DNA from: Acidobacteriota bacterium | GTDB taxonomy: Bacteria; Acidobacteriota; Thermoanaerobaculia; Thermoanaerobaculales; Thermoanaerobaculaceae | Direction: 5' to 3' | NCBI GenBank assembly: GCA_004298115.1 | Contig: SCRJ01000159.1 | Coordinates: 1-37,552, forward strand | Length of the DNA stretch: 37,552 nt | Part shown: positions 27,070-34,889 of the stretch, piece by piece | Numbering within the stretch: the stretch's first letter is position 1 | How the letters are laid out: each line of letters begins with the position of its first letter | Program-made: the position numbers and the translations under genes | The notes under the pieces: generated by a model | Database searches by the model: none | Told to the model about the DNA's origin: nothing | The model's input: the letters and a program-made list of their open reading frames with translations, nothing else

Positions 27070-27308
27070 TCCGGGCGGTCGGCCGGAACGTTGAGGAAGG
27101 CGCGCAGCTGCCCCTCGAGGGCCTTGCGCGCCTCCGGGTCCACCAGGTTCAAGCGGTACTCGTTGATCAGCATGACCTGGGTGCGCAGCCACTCCTGCCA
27201 GCACGACGGGCAGACGCTGCGCTGGATCTGGATCCCCAGGGCGGTGGGCATCGGCGGCTGCGCCATTTCGTCCGCGGCGCTGCCGCAGCGTGAACAGGTG
27301 ATGGGCAT
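27066..27308 (-). CDS. YggX-like Fe(II)-trafficking protein with zinc-ribbon cysteines
   Basis: An 80-residue protein. The C-terminal half, CWQEWLRTQVMLINEYRLNLVDPEARKALEGQLRAFL, aligns by eye with E. coli YggX (W-x(2)-W, MLINE-x-x-LN, the L-E...FL helix), a protein linked to iron trafficking and protection of Fe-S clusters. Unlike YggX, which has one conserved Cys, it has CxxC at 5/8 and CxxC at 33/36 and so could bind a zinc or iron atom. ATG 27308 is preceded by GGAGG. Its stop overlaps the glycerate kinase start. It is divergent from the HAD gene, with a shared symmetric promoter region. Confidence 0.72.
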   Translation of the reverse strand: MPITCSRCGSAADEMAQPPMPTALGIQIQRSVCPSCWQEWLRTQVMLINEYRLNLVDPEARKALEGQLRAFLNVPADRPE

Positions 27309-27335
27309 CGATCCTCCCCCTCGTGCGGTCACGCG

Positions 27336-27343
27336 TAGAATAG
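27336..27343. promoter_or_regulatory. Symmetric bidirectional -10 (TAGAATA/TATTCTA)
   Basis: TAGAAT (27336-27341, plus) and TATTCT (27343-27338, minus) overlap. They sit 34 nt from the HAD GTG and 28 nt from the YggX-like ATG, so both genes could start from one AT-rich core. The -35s are weak. Confidence 0.45.
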
Positions 27344-27374
27344 CGCGTCGGGACCACGATGGAGGCAACCTCGG

Positions 27375-28085
27375 GTGCGTCAGGACGATTTCCCTGCGGC
27401 GGTTCTGTTCGACGTCGGCGGCACGCTCATCGAGTGCCGCCCGGGCGCCGCCCAGGTGTACGCCGACGCCCTCTCGCGCTGGGGGCCGCCGGTGACGGCG
27501 GCGGAGGTCGCGCCCGTATTCGCCGAGGTGTGGTCGGAGCTCACGCAGGCGCACCCCCGCGGACTGGACCGGTACCACCAGGTCAAGGGGAGCGAGCGGG
27601 AGTGGTGGGGCGAGTTCCTCCGCCGTGTGCTCGCGCGGCTCGGCTGCGCCGCCCCGTGGGAACCGGTGCTCGCGGAGTTGATGGACGCGTTCGCGCAGCC
27701 CGCCCTCTGGCACGTCTTCCCCGAGGTCCCGGAGGTGCTCGAGCGCCTCGCCGGCCGCGGTCTCGGTCTCGCGGCCGTCTCCAACTGGGACTCGCGCCTG
27801 CCGGCGTTGCTCGAGCGGCTCGGGCTCGCGGGCTTCTTTCGCGCCGTGCTCGTCTCCTCGCTCGAGGGGGTGGAAAAGCCGGGGCCGGAGATCTTCCGTC
27901 GCGCCGCCGAACGTCTCGGCGTGGACGCGAAGCGGTGCGTCCACGTCGGCGACTCGCCGCTCGAGGACGTCCGCGGCGCCGAGAGCGCCGGGATGCGCGC
28001 GGTCCTCGTGGATCGTGCCGGGACGTTCACGGACGGCTACGTCCGCATCCGTGACCTGCGGGGGTTGTATGAGCTCATCGGCTGA
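27375..28085 (+). CDS. HAD-superfamily hydrolase (HDHD3-like)
   Basis: A 236-residue phosphatase-like protein. Motif I is D13-V-G-G-T (FDVGGTLIE): the nucleophile Asp is present, but the second Asp of the DxD motif is Gly15. Motif II is SNWDS, motif III is the lysine in EKPGPEIF, and motif IV is GDSPLEDVRGAESAG. The DVGGT version occurs in some HAD-IA (HDHD3-type) proteins; how they supply the general acid is not obvious, so activity could be reduced or different. The start is the GTG at 27375, with GGAGG (27361-27365) before it; an ATG at 27359 is in another frame. The end overlaps the guanylyltransferase start by 17 nt. Confidence 0.8.
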   Translation: MRQDDFPAAVLFDVGGTLIECRPGAAQVYADALSRWGPPVTAAEVAPVFAEVWSELTQAHPRGLDRYHQVKGSEREWWGEFLRRVLARLGCAAPWEPVLAELMDAFAQPALWHVFPEVPEVLERLAGRGLGLAAVSNWDSRLPALLERLGLAGFFRAVLVSSLEGVEKPGPEIFRRAAERLGVDAKRCVHVGDSPLEDVRGAESAGMRAVLVDRAGTFTDGYVRIRDLRGLYELIG

Positions 28086-29163
28086 GACGCGACCTCTGGT
28101 CGCGGTGGTGATGGCGGGCGGCGCGGGCACCCGATTCTGGCCGCTCTCGCGCTGTTGCCGCCCCAAGCAACTCCTCCCGTTCGCCGGCGGCCGTTCGCTG
28201 CTCGCGGCGGCCGTCGAGCGGCTGTCCCCGCTCGTGCCGCCGGAGCGCACGCTGGTCGTCACCTCGTCCCTGGTCGCCGGCGCGGTACGGGACGAGCTGG
28301 CCGGATTGCCGGCCGAGAACATCCTCGCCGAGCCGGAGGGGCGCGACACCGCCGCCTGCGTCGGGTGGGTCGCGTGGCGTCTCGCCCGCACGGCGCCGGA
28401 CGCCGTGATGATCGTGGTGCCCGCCGACCACGTGGTCCCCGACGCCGCGGCGCTGCGCGCGGCGCTCGCTGCGGCCGCCGCCGCCGCGGCCGGCCGCGGC
28501 GGGCTGGTGACGCTCGGGCTGCGCATCACCCGGCCGGAAACCGGCTTCGGGTACGTCGAGCTGGGGGACGCCGCGGGCGCCGCAGCGGGCCACGAGGTGT
28601 ACTCGGTGCGGCGCTTCGTCGAGAAGCCGGACCGCGCCCGCGCCGAGGCGTTCATGGCGGCGGGCAACTTCCGTTGGAACTCGGGGATGTTCGCCTGGAC
28701 CGTGGCGGCGATCGAGGGCGCGATCCGGGAGCACCTCCCGGCGCTGGCCGCCGGCCTCGACGAGATGATGGCGGCCGTCGGCGAGCTGGGCGAGGGCGAA
28801 GCGCTCGCCCGCCACTACCCGCTGCTGCCGCGGGTCTCGGTGGACTTCGGCGTGCTGGAGAAGGCGTCGCCGGTGTGGGCCGTGGGGGTCGATCTCGAGT
28901 GGTCCGACGTGGGGTCGTGGCTCGGGCTCGCGGAGCTGCTGCCGGCGTCGCCGGCAGGCGTGACCATGGGCGACGTGGTGGCGCTCGACAGCGAGCGCTG
29001 CGTGCTGGTCTCGGACGGCCCGCTGGTGGCGGCGCTGGGGGTGCGGGACCTGGTGGTGGTCGCCACCCGCGACGCCGTGCTCGTCGTGCCGAAGGACCAG
29101 GTGCAGCGGGTCAAGGAGCTGGTGGCGAGCTTGCGCGCGGCGAAGCGCGACGATCTGCTCTAG
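28069..29163 (+). CDS. Mannose-1-phosphate guanylyltransferase
   Basis: A 364-residue nucleotidyltransferase that makes GDP-mannose from mannose-1-phosphate and GTP, for surface polysaccharide. The GTP-binding motif is GGAGTRFWPLSR (17-28), followed by PKQLL (32-36), PADHVV, RFVEKPD, FRWNSGMF and WSDVGSW. It is the short monofunctional type, without the C-terminal phosphomannose isomerase cupin. ATG 28069 lies inside the end of the HAD gene, giving translational coupling. It is followed 107 nt later by a lipoprotein and ABC exporter genes, suggesting it supplies sugar nucleotide for the exported glycan. Confidence 0.93.
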   Translation: MSSSAETRPLVAVVMAGGAGTRFWPLSRCCRPKQLLPFAGGRSLLAAAVERLSPLVPPERTLVVTSSLVAGAVRDELAGLPAENILAEPEGRDTAACVGWVAWRLARTAPDAVMIVVPADHVVPDAAALRAALAAAAAAAAGRGGLVTLGLRITRPETGFGYVELGDAAGAAAGHEVYSVRRFVEKPDRARAEAFMAAGNFRWNSGMFAWTVAAIEGAIREHLPALAAGLDEMMAAVGELGEGEALARHYPLLPRVSVDFGVLEKASPVWAVGVDLEWSDVGSWLGLAELLPASPAGVTMGDVVALDSERCVLVSDGPLVAALGVRDLVVVATRDAVLVVPKDQVQRVKELVASLRAAKRDDLL

Positions 29164-29181
29164 GGCGGACGCAGGCCGGAG

Positions 29182-29210
29182 TTGACGACCGCGGGCGATC
29201 TCTCTACCCT
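29182..29210 (+). promoter_or_regulatory. Sigma-70 promoter of the lipoprotein/Wzm/Wzt operon
   Basis: TTGACG (29182-29187), 17-bp spacer, TACCCT (29205-29210). Transcription would begin near 29217, about 55 nt before ATG 29271. Confidence 0.6.
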
Positions 29211-29270
29211 CGGATCACGCCCTGGTGCCCGGGACCATGCGCTCGTGGACGAGGCGGCGGGAGGAATCCG

Positions 29271-30410
29271 ATGATGCGGCGAGCCGCCGCGTTGGCGGTC
29301 CTGGTGGCCGCCGGCGGGTGCAACCCACCCCTCCGGATCGGGGTCGTGGTCCCCGAAACGGGGGAGGCTGCCGTCTACGGCGCCTCCGTCAAGAGCGGGG
29401 TGAAGCTCGCGTTCGACGAGGCGCAGGCCGCGCGGAAGGCCCCGCAGGGGCTGGAGGTGATCTACCGCGACTCCGGGTCCGACCCGACCCGCGCGGCGAG
29501 CGCCGCCGAGGCGCTGTTCGAAGCCGGGGCCGTGATCGTCATCGGTGGCGTCACCTCGGCGGAGGCCAAGGTCATGATCCCGGCGGCCGACCGTGCCGAG
29601 CGCGTGTTGCTCTCGCCGTCCGCATCCGCGCCGAACCTCGCCGGGAGGTCGCCGTTCTTCTTCCGCGTCTACCCCTCGGATGAGCTCGAGGGCGTCAAGG
29701 CGGCGGACTTCCTCGCGACGACGCGCGGCGCCCGGACGGTGCTCGTCCTGCAGGAGGACAACGACTACACCCGCGGGCTCCTGCCGGTCTTCCTGGGCGA
29801 GTACACGAGCCGCGGCGGCCGGGTCACGGGCTCGATCCGCCTCGACGACGCGGGCTGGCACGCCCAGGTGCGCGAGGCGATCGACCGTCGCCCGCCGGAC
29901 GGCGTGTACGTGTGCGGCTACGGGGAGGCGATCCTGGCTGGGTTACGGGCGCTGCGCAGCCTCGGGTTCCGGGGGACGATCTGCACGACCTCGGCGTTCT
30001 CGGCCGCATCGCTGCTCGCGCGCGCCGCGTCGCTCGCGGAGGGCGTGTTCTTCCCCCTCGCGGGCTTCGACGTGACCTCGCGGCGGGAGCCCGTGCGCTC
30101 GTTCGTGCAGAACTACGTGGCGACCTACAACCTCGTACCCGACATCTACGCCGCGCACGGGTACGACGCCGCCCTGGCGGCCTTGGCCGCGCTCGAGGGG
30201 TTGCGGGAACCGACGGGGCGCGCCGTTGCCGCCCGCCTGCACGCCCTTGCCGGGCTCGCCGGGGTGACGACCGGCGCCGTCGCGTTCGACGACGAGGGGA
30301 ACATCGTGCAGAGGCTGCGCGACTACTGGATCCACGACGGCAAGGTCGAGGAGTTCGATGCGTCCGCGCGGCCGGTCGGCGGGTGGCCGTCGGGCGAGGG
30401 CGGGACGTGA
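29271..30410 (+). CDS. Leu/Ile/Val-type periplasmic binding lipoprotein
   Basis: A 379-residue protein of the Peripla_BP_6 (LivJ-like) fold. A signal peptide (MMRRAAALAVLVAAGGC) ends at Cys17, a plausible lipidation site, though -3 is Ala rather than Leu. The mature chain begins IGVVVPETGEAAVYGASVKSGVKLAFDE, typical of branched-chain amino-acid and amide receptors, followed by GGVTSAEAKVMIPAADRA, TVLVLQEDNDYTRG and VPDIYAAHGYDAALAAL. In LIV systems it would deliver ligand to an importer. Here no livHMGF genes are present: its stop overlaps the GTG of an O-antigen exporter permease. It may sense a ligand or act in envelope assembly. ATG 29271 has GGGAGGAA before it. Confidence 0.85.
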   Translation: MMRRAAALAVLVAAGGCNPPLRIGVVVPETGEAAVYGASVKSGVKLAFDEAQAARKAPQGLEVIYRDSGSDPTRAASAAEALFEAGAVIVIGGVTSAEAKVMIPAADRAERVLLSPSASAPNLAGRSPFFFRVYPSDELEGVKAADFLATTRGARTVLVLQEDNDYTRGLLPVFLGEYTSRGGRVTGSIRLDDAGWHAQVREAIDRRPPDGVYVCGYGEAILAGLRALRSLGFRGTICTTSAFSAASLLARAASLAEGVFFPLAGFDVTSRREPVRSFVQNYVATYNLVPDIYAAHGYDAALAALAALEGLREPTGRAVAARLHALAGLAGVTTGAVAFDDEGNIVQRLRDYWIHDGKVEEFDASARPVGGWPSGEGGT

Positions 30411-31225
30411 GCTCCGGCGCGCCGCCGCTCGGCGTGATCGCCTCCCTCTACCGCCACCGCGGCCTCGTCGCCATGCTGGTCGTGCGCGATCTCAAGGCCC
30501 GCTACCGCGGGACGTTCTTCGGCTACCTGTGGTCGCTGTTCAACCCGCTCCTCCTGCTCGCCGTGTACGCGGCGGTGTTCACCTGGGTGATCCCGGCGCG
30601 GGCGACGAGCGACGTGCCGTACCCGATCTTCCTGTTCGCGGGTTTGCTCCCGTGGCTGTTCGGGTCGGGGGCGCTCCTCGATTCCGCGATCGTCCTGGCG
30701 GACAACGGTCCGCTCCTCAAGAAGGTCGTGTGCCCGCCGGAGGTGTTCCCGGCGGTGACGGTCCTCTCGCACCTGGTGCACCACGTGCTGGCGCTGCCGG
30801 TGCTGCTCGCGGCGACCGCCGTGGCGGCCGGGATGGGACTGATGCGCTTCCCCTGGACCGTGGTGCTGGCGCCGTTCGCCCTGGTCCTGTGGGTCGTTGC
30901 GGTGAGCGGCCTCGCGCTCGCGGTGGCGGCGCTGGCCGTTCACTTCCGCGATCTCAAGGACCTGCTCCACAACCTGCTGAACCTCGTCTTCTTCGCCACC
31001 CCGATCATCTACACCCTCGACCGGATCCCGGTGCGGCTGTTGCGGCGCCTGATCCAGGCCAACCCGGTGACGCCGCTGATCGAGGTCTACCGCGACGTGG
31101 TGCTCCTCGGCGTGCTCCCTTCCCTGCTCATGTGGGCGTGGGCGGCGGCGGTCGCCCTGGTTTGCTGGCTGGCCGGCGTGTGGGTCTTTTCGCGCCTGCG
31201 CGAAACGATCGCGGAGACGGTGTGA
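30407..31225 (+). CDS. wzm: O-antigen ABC exporter permease (Wzm-like)
   Basis: A 272-residue ABC-2 type membrane protein with about six helices. MLVVRDLKARYRGTFFGYLWSLFNP near the N-terminus is the family signature of Wzm/TagG/RfbD permeases. The segment VHFRDLKDLLHNLLNLVFFATPIIY is the conserved region near the end of the domain. It forms the inner-membrane channel that exports undecaprenyl-linked polysaccharide with the Wzt ATPase downstream. The start is GTG 30407, which overlaps the upstream lipoprotein stop; its own stop overlaps the Wzt start (GTGA). The three genes are therefore strictly co-translated. Confidence 0.92.
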   Translation: MSSGAPPLGVIASLYRHRGLVAMLVVRDLKARYRGTFFGYLWSLFNPLLLLAVYAAVFTWVIPARATSDVPYPIFLFAGLLPWLFGSGALLDSAIVLADNGPLLKKVVCPPEVFPAVTVLSHLVHHVLALPVLLAATAVAAGMGLMRFPWTVVLAPFALVLWVVAVSGLALAVAALAVHFRDLKDLLHNLLNLVFFATPIIYTLDRIPVRLLRRLIQANPVTPLIEVYRDVVLLGVLPSLLMWAWAAAVALVCWLAGVWVFSRLRETIAETV

Positions 31226-32460
31226 GCGAGCGCCCGGCCGTCCGGCTCACCGCGGTCTCGAAGCGCTACCCCATGCACACGCCGCGGGGGCGGCTGCACT
31301 CGCTCAAGGGGGCGCTGTTGCACGGCGAGCTGTGGCGGGCGCGGCAGGTGGGGGAGGGCTTCCTGGCGCTCGACGGGGTGGACCTCGAGATCGGGCGCGG
31401 CGAGACGTTCGCGGTGATCGGGCCGAACGGCTCCGGCAAGTCGACGCTGCTCAAGCTGGTCGCCGGCATCCTCCGGCCGACCGCGGGGTCGGTCGAGATC
31501 GACGGCCGCGTCACCGCGTTGATCGAGCTCGGCGCCGGGTTCCACCCCGAGATCTCGGGGCGCGACAACGCCATCATCAACGGGATGATGCTCGGCCTGT
31601 CGCGCGCCGAGGTGCTGCGCCGCCTGCCGGAGATCGTCGAGTTCTCGGGGATCGGTCCGTTCCTCGACCAGCCCGTGAAGACGTACTCCTCCGGGATGTA
31701 CGTGCGGCTCGGCTTCTCGGTCGCGGTGGCGGTGGAGCCGGACGTCCTGGTCGTGGACGAGATCCTCGCGGTCGGGGACGAGGCGTTCGCGCACCGCTGC
31801 CTCGACCGCATCGCCAGGTTGCAGCGGCGCGGCACCGCGATCCTGCTCGTGAGCCACGACCTCGGCCTGGTGGAGCAGCTCGCCCAGCGCGCCCTGTACC
31901 TGCGCGGCGGCACGCCGGTGATGACCGCGCCGGCCGGCGTCGCGGTGGCCCGCTACCGATCCGACGTCGCCGGCGAGGAGGCGGGCGCCGGCGCGCCGGC
32001 CGGCAGCGCGCGCCGCTGGGGCAACGGCGCGGTCAGCCTCGACGCGGTCGATCTGGTCGACGGCGCCGGCCGCTCGCTGCGCATGCTCTCGAGCGGCGAG
32101 AGCGCCGCGATCCGCATCGCGTACACCGTGCGCGTGCCGCAGGAGGACTTCGTCTTCGGGGTGGCGATCAACCGCGAGGACGGCGGCCCCGTCCTCGGCA
32201 CCAACACCGAGCTCGACGGGTGGACGGCGGAGCGGCTCGCGGGCAGCGGTGAGATCGCCCTCGAGTTTCCGCGCCTCGAGCTGGCGCCGGGGCGTTACCT
32301 CGTGGATGCGGCCGTGCACGCCAAGGGGGGCCTCGCCTACGACTACGCCTGCGAGGCGCTCGCGTTCACGGTCACGGCGCCGGTGGGGTGGCCGGGCTCG
32401 TACGCGCCTCGCCATCGCTGGACGCCGCGCGGCCCCGCGATGAGCCCGCCGCCCGGCTGA
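31222..32460 (+). CDS. wzt: O-antigen ABC exporter ATPase with C-terminal carbohydrate-binding domain (Wzt-like)
   Basis: A 412-residue ATPase. The N-terminal ABC domain has Walker A GPNGSGKST (67-75), signature YSSGM (155-159), Walker B VLVVDE (175-180) and switch H212. ALIELGAGFHPEISGRDN (99-116) is characteristic of Wzt and TagH ATPases. After residue about 255 comes a C-terminal domain (to about 400) of the Wzt_C type, which binds the modified non-reducing end of the glycan. So the exported polymer is probably end-capped and needs this domain for recognition. The last 89 nt overlap, on the opposite strand, the YfhO-like gene. Confidence 0.92.
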   Translation: MSERPAVRLTAVSKRYPMHTPRGRLHSLKGALLHGELWRARQVGEGFLALDGVDLEIGRGETFAVIGPNGSGKSTLLKLVAGILRPTAGSVEIDGRVTALIELGAGFHPEISGRDNAIINGMMLGLSRAEVLRRLPEIVEFSGIGPFLDQPVKTYSSGMYVRLGFSVAVAVEPDVLVVDEILAVGDEAFAHRCLDRIARLQRRGTAILLVSHDLGLVEQLAQRALYLRGGTPVMTAPAGVAVARYRSDVAGEEAGAGAPAGSARRWGNGAVSLDAVDLVDGAGRSLRMLSSGESAAIRIAYTVRVPQEDFVFGVAINREDGGPVLGTNTELDGWTAERLAGSGEIALEFPRLELAPGRYLVDAAVHAKGGLAYDYACEALAFTVTAPVGWPGSYAPRHRWTPRGPAMSPPPG

Positions 32461-34678
32461 GGGCGGCGAGGAGCAGGAGCAGAGGCGGCCCCGCGAGTCC
32501 GGCCCGGTACGGTCCGCGGCCGAGGGCGAGCTCGACGCGGTGGCGGCCGCCGGGAACGGGGATGCCGATGCACACCGCGTTGGCCGGCTCGACCGCGACC
32601 GGGCGGCCGTCCACGCGCGCCCGCCAGCCGCCCATGACGCTCTGCTGCACCACGAGCAGACCGCCACCGTCGGCCTCGACGTCGAAGCGGCGGTCGTGCG
32701 GCGGCCCGGGAAGCTCGCGCAGCGAGCCGCCCCCGGTCGCGATCGCGCCGCCGCCTCCGGCCACGACCGCATCCTCGCCCGGACGGAAGCTCGCGGCGGC
32801 CATGATCGCGCCGGCGGTGACCATGGAGTCGGCGGGGAGGAGGCGGCGGGCGAGGTACGCGCGGGGGGAGGGGTGCGCGACCGTGCCGACCCAGAGGCCG
32901 TCGACCGAGGCGCCCTGCCATCCCGGAAGGGGGACCGTGCCGATCACCGCGTTGGCGCCGAGCGCGGCGGCGAGCCGGGCGCGGTCGCTCGGGCCCATGT
33001 GCGCCGTGGCGGCGGCGAGGAGCTCCTGGCGCACCGGCTCGAGGCCGTCCGGGCCGCGCGTCAGCACGTACGCCACCCCCCAGCGCGTGCCCCCCTCGGG
33101 GACGAGCTCGCGGTGCTGGCGCCGGAACCTGGCGAGCGGCGACGGCTCGTCCAAGGGCGGCTCGGGGAGCCGCACGATCGCGACGACCGGGCGGGAGGGG
33201 AGAGCGGCGCGGATCGGCGGCGGCGCCGCCCACGCCGCGTCGCCGGCGAACAGCAGCACGCCCGCGGCGGCGGCGGCGCCGGACGCGAAGGAGGCCGCCG
33301 TGACGGCCAGCGCGGCAGGCCCGGCGACCGCCACCGTCGCCAGCGGCACGGCGAGCGCCGCCCAGTCGGTCAGCGCGGCGCGGCGCAGCGTCGCGGCCGG
33401 GACCTGGGCGAGCGCCCGGCGTGAGGCCGGATAGGCCGCCGCGAGGGCGGGGCGGAGCACGGTGTCGGGGGCGAGCGCGGCCGGGGCGAGCAGGAGCGCG
33501 CCGAAGGCCGCGGCGCGCGCGGCGCGGCGGCCGGACGGGCGCCACCGGCGGGCCATCTCCTCCCAACCTGCGGCCACCAGCGGCGGCAGCGCGAGCACGA
33601 CGAGCAGCAGGAACTTGACGGCGTAGCGCATCCCCGCAAGCCCGGGCACGCCCTGGCCCCAGGCGGCGAGCGTGGGGAACCCGAGGACCGTGGCGCCGGC
33701 CGCGCCGGCGGCGGCCAGCCCCCACCACGGCGCCAGCTGCGGGCGCCGCGCGGCGAACGGGAGGCAGAGCAGCGGCACGGCGCCGAGGAAGACGAGCGGG
33801 AAGTAGCGCTGCCAGGGGAACGACGGGGCCGCCCAGAAGCCGGTCGCGAGGTCGCCGAGCGGGGCGCCGAGGAGGTTGGGGAAGAGCAGCTCGAGGAAGC
33901 GGCGGGGGGCGAGCGCGTCCGCCGCGAGCGCCCCGGGTGCGGGCAGCAGCCCGCCGCGGACCGTTTCGGGGAAGATGGCGAGGAGCGGCGCCAGCACCGG
34001 CGCCGCCAGCAGCGCCGCCGCGCCCGCGGTGACGGCGACGCCGACCCATGGGCGGGGCCGCCACCGGGCCAGCGTCACGACGGTGCACGCGACCGCCCCG
34101 AGCGCGGCGGTGACCGGCTCCCCGGCGAGGAACGCGAGGCCGAGGAAGGCGCCGGTCGAGAGCGCGCGAGCGCGCGCCGGCCGCCCCGGCGCCGGCGCCC
34201 GGGCGGCCGTTCCCAGCGCCCACACCGCCCACACCAGCGACGCCTGCAGGTTCAGAAACGTCAGGCTCGACCACGCGACCCCGCCGGCGCCGGCGGCGGC
34301 CGCGGCCACCGCCGCCGCGCCCCGGTCCGCGCCGGTCCGGCGCGCGAGGCGGTAGCAGCCGAGGAGGAGGAGCAGGTGGTGGAGGGCGAGGTGCCATGCG
34401 GCCGCCGCCTCGGGGGACATGAGGAGGAAGAGCAGCGTCCCGGGGTAGGCGGCCATGGTGTTGGGGTTGGCGAGGAGGGGCCGGCCGCCGTTCGAGTCCG
34501 GGTCCCAGAGCGGGGCCCACCCCGAGGCGACCTGCGCCCGCCACACCGTCCGCCAGGGGATCTGCGTCGCGCCGACATCGCGGGCGGGAAGCGTCCGGCC
34601 GGCGAACAACGGCGGGAGGTAGAGCGCCGCCCACAACGCCACGAGCACGGTCAGGGGCAGCGCCTTGCGCCTCGGCAT
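32372..34678 (-). CDS. YfhO-like polytopic membrane protein
   Basis: A 768-residue protein with around a dozen hydrophobic segments in the first 520 residues, an aromatic/acidic loop early (DVGATQIPWRTVWRAQVASG, near the first external loop), and a soluble C-terminal domain. The block LLVVQQSVMGGWRARVDGRPVAVEPAN matches the YfhO family pattern (GW-x-A-x-VDG-x-P). YfhO proteins are GT-C-like and have been linked to glycosylation of teichoic acid or other polymers; substrate here unknown. ATG 34678 is chosen because TAGACT (34686-34691, minus) ends 7 nt before it, a predicted leaderless start. Its C-terminal tail overlaps the end of wzt by 89 nt, tail to tail. Confidence 0.82.
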   Translation of the reverse strand: MPRRKALPLTVLVALWAALYLPPLFAGRTLPARDVGATQIPWRTVWRAQVASGWAPLWDPDSNGGRPLLANPNTMAAYPGTLLFLLMSPEAAAAWHLALHHLLLLLGCYRLARRTGADRGAAAVAAAAAGAGGVAWSSLTFLNLQASLVWAVWALGTAARAPAPGRPARARALSTGAFLGLAFLAGEPVTAALGAVACTVVTLARWRPRPWVGVAVTAGAAALLAAPVLAPLLAIFPETVRGGLLPAPGALAADALAPRRFLELLFPNLLGAPLGDLATGFWAAPSFPWQRYFPLVFLGAVPLLCLPFAARRPQLAPWWGLAAAGAAGATVLGFPTLAAWGQGVPGLAGMRYAVKFLLLVVLALPPLVAAGWEEMARRWRPSGRRAARAAAFGALLLAPAALAPDTVLRPALAAAYPASRRALAQVPAATLRRAALTDWAALAVPLATVAVAGPAALAVTAASFASGAAAAAGVLLFAGDAAWAAPPPIRAALPSRPVVAIVRLPEPPLDEPSPLARFRRQHRELVPEGGTRWGVAYVLTRGPDGLEPVRQELLAAATAHMGPSDRARLAAALGANAVIGTVPLPGWQGASVDGLWVGTVAHPSPRAYLARRLLPADSMVTAGAIMAAASFRPGEDAVVAGGGGAIATGGGSLRELPGPPHDRRFDVEADGGGLLVVQQSVMGGWRARVDGRPVAVEPANAVCIGIPVPGGRHRVELALGRGPYRAGLAGPPLLLLLAALSRAAGSSRGRAASSDGEARTSPATPPAP

Positions 34679-34685
34679 CGCGGCC

Positions 34686-34691
34686 AGTCTA
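34686..34691 (-). promoter_or_regulatory. -10-like TAGACT, leaderless start of yfhO-like gene
   Basis: TAGACT on the minus strand, 7 nt, then ATG 34678. It is the same hexamer as before ggt and the O-antigen-ligase-like gene. Confidence 0.5.
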
Positions 34692-34801
34692 ACGAATCCA
34701 TGGCGAGCGCCGGCGAGGTCACCCCAGGACGGCGGGCGCACGATCCCGCCGCCGCAACCGGGACCTCGAGTGCCCCGGGCAGGCACATCGGTCGGCCGCG
34801 G

Positions 34802-34818
34802 GTGACGCTGGGCGTCAC
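34802..34818. promoter_or_regulatory. Palindrome upstream of the pilin promoter, candidate activator site
   Basis: GTGACGC (34802-34808) and GCGTCAC (34812-34818) are perfect arms around TGG. The centre is about 63 bp upstream of the predicted pilin transcription start, so it could bind a sigma-54 activator such as PilR. Confidence 0.45.
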
Positions 34819-34846
34819 CGGCGACCGGGCAAACACCCCCTGCACA

Positions 34847-34862
34847 TGGCACGACCCTTGCT
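34847..34862 (+). promoter_or_regulatory. Consensus sigma-54 promoter of the pilin gene
   Basis: TGGCACGACCCTTGCT fits the sigma-54 consensus TGGCACR-N4-TTGCW at every conserved position (-24 GG and -12 GC). Transcription would start near 34873, and the pilin ATG follows at 34890. Confidence 0.9.
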
Positions 34863-34889
34863 ATGAAAGCGAGCGACAGGAGGATACAT

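Noticed and set aside
32388-33434. Plus-strand frame opposite the yfhO-like gene
   Set aside because: Ala/Arg/Ser/Pro-rich with no motif; the minus strand carries a coherent membrane protein.
34863-34889. ATG 34863 as pilin start
   Set aside because: It lies before the predicted sigma-54 transcription start (about 34873) and upstream of the SD; the MKRQKG leader starts at 34890.
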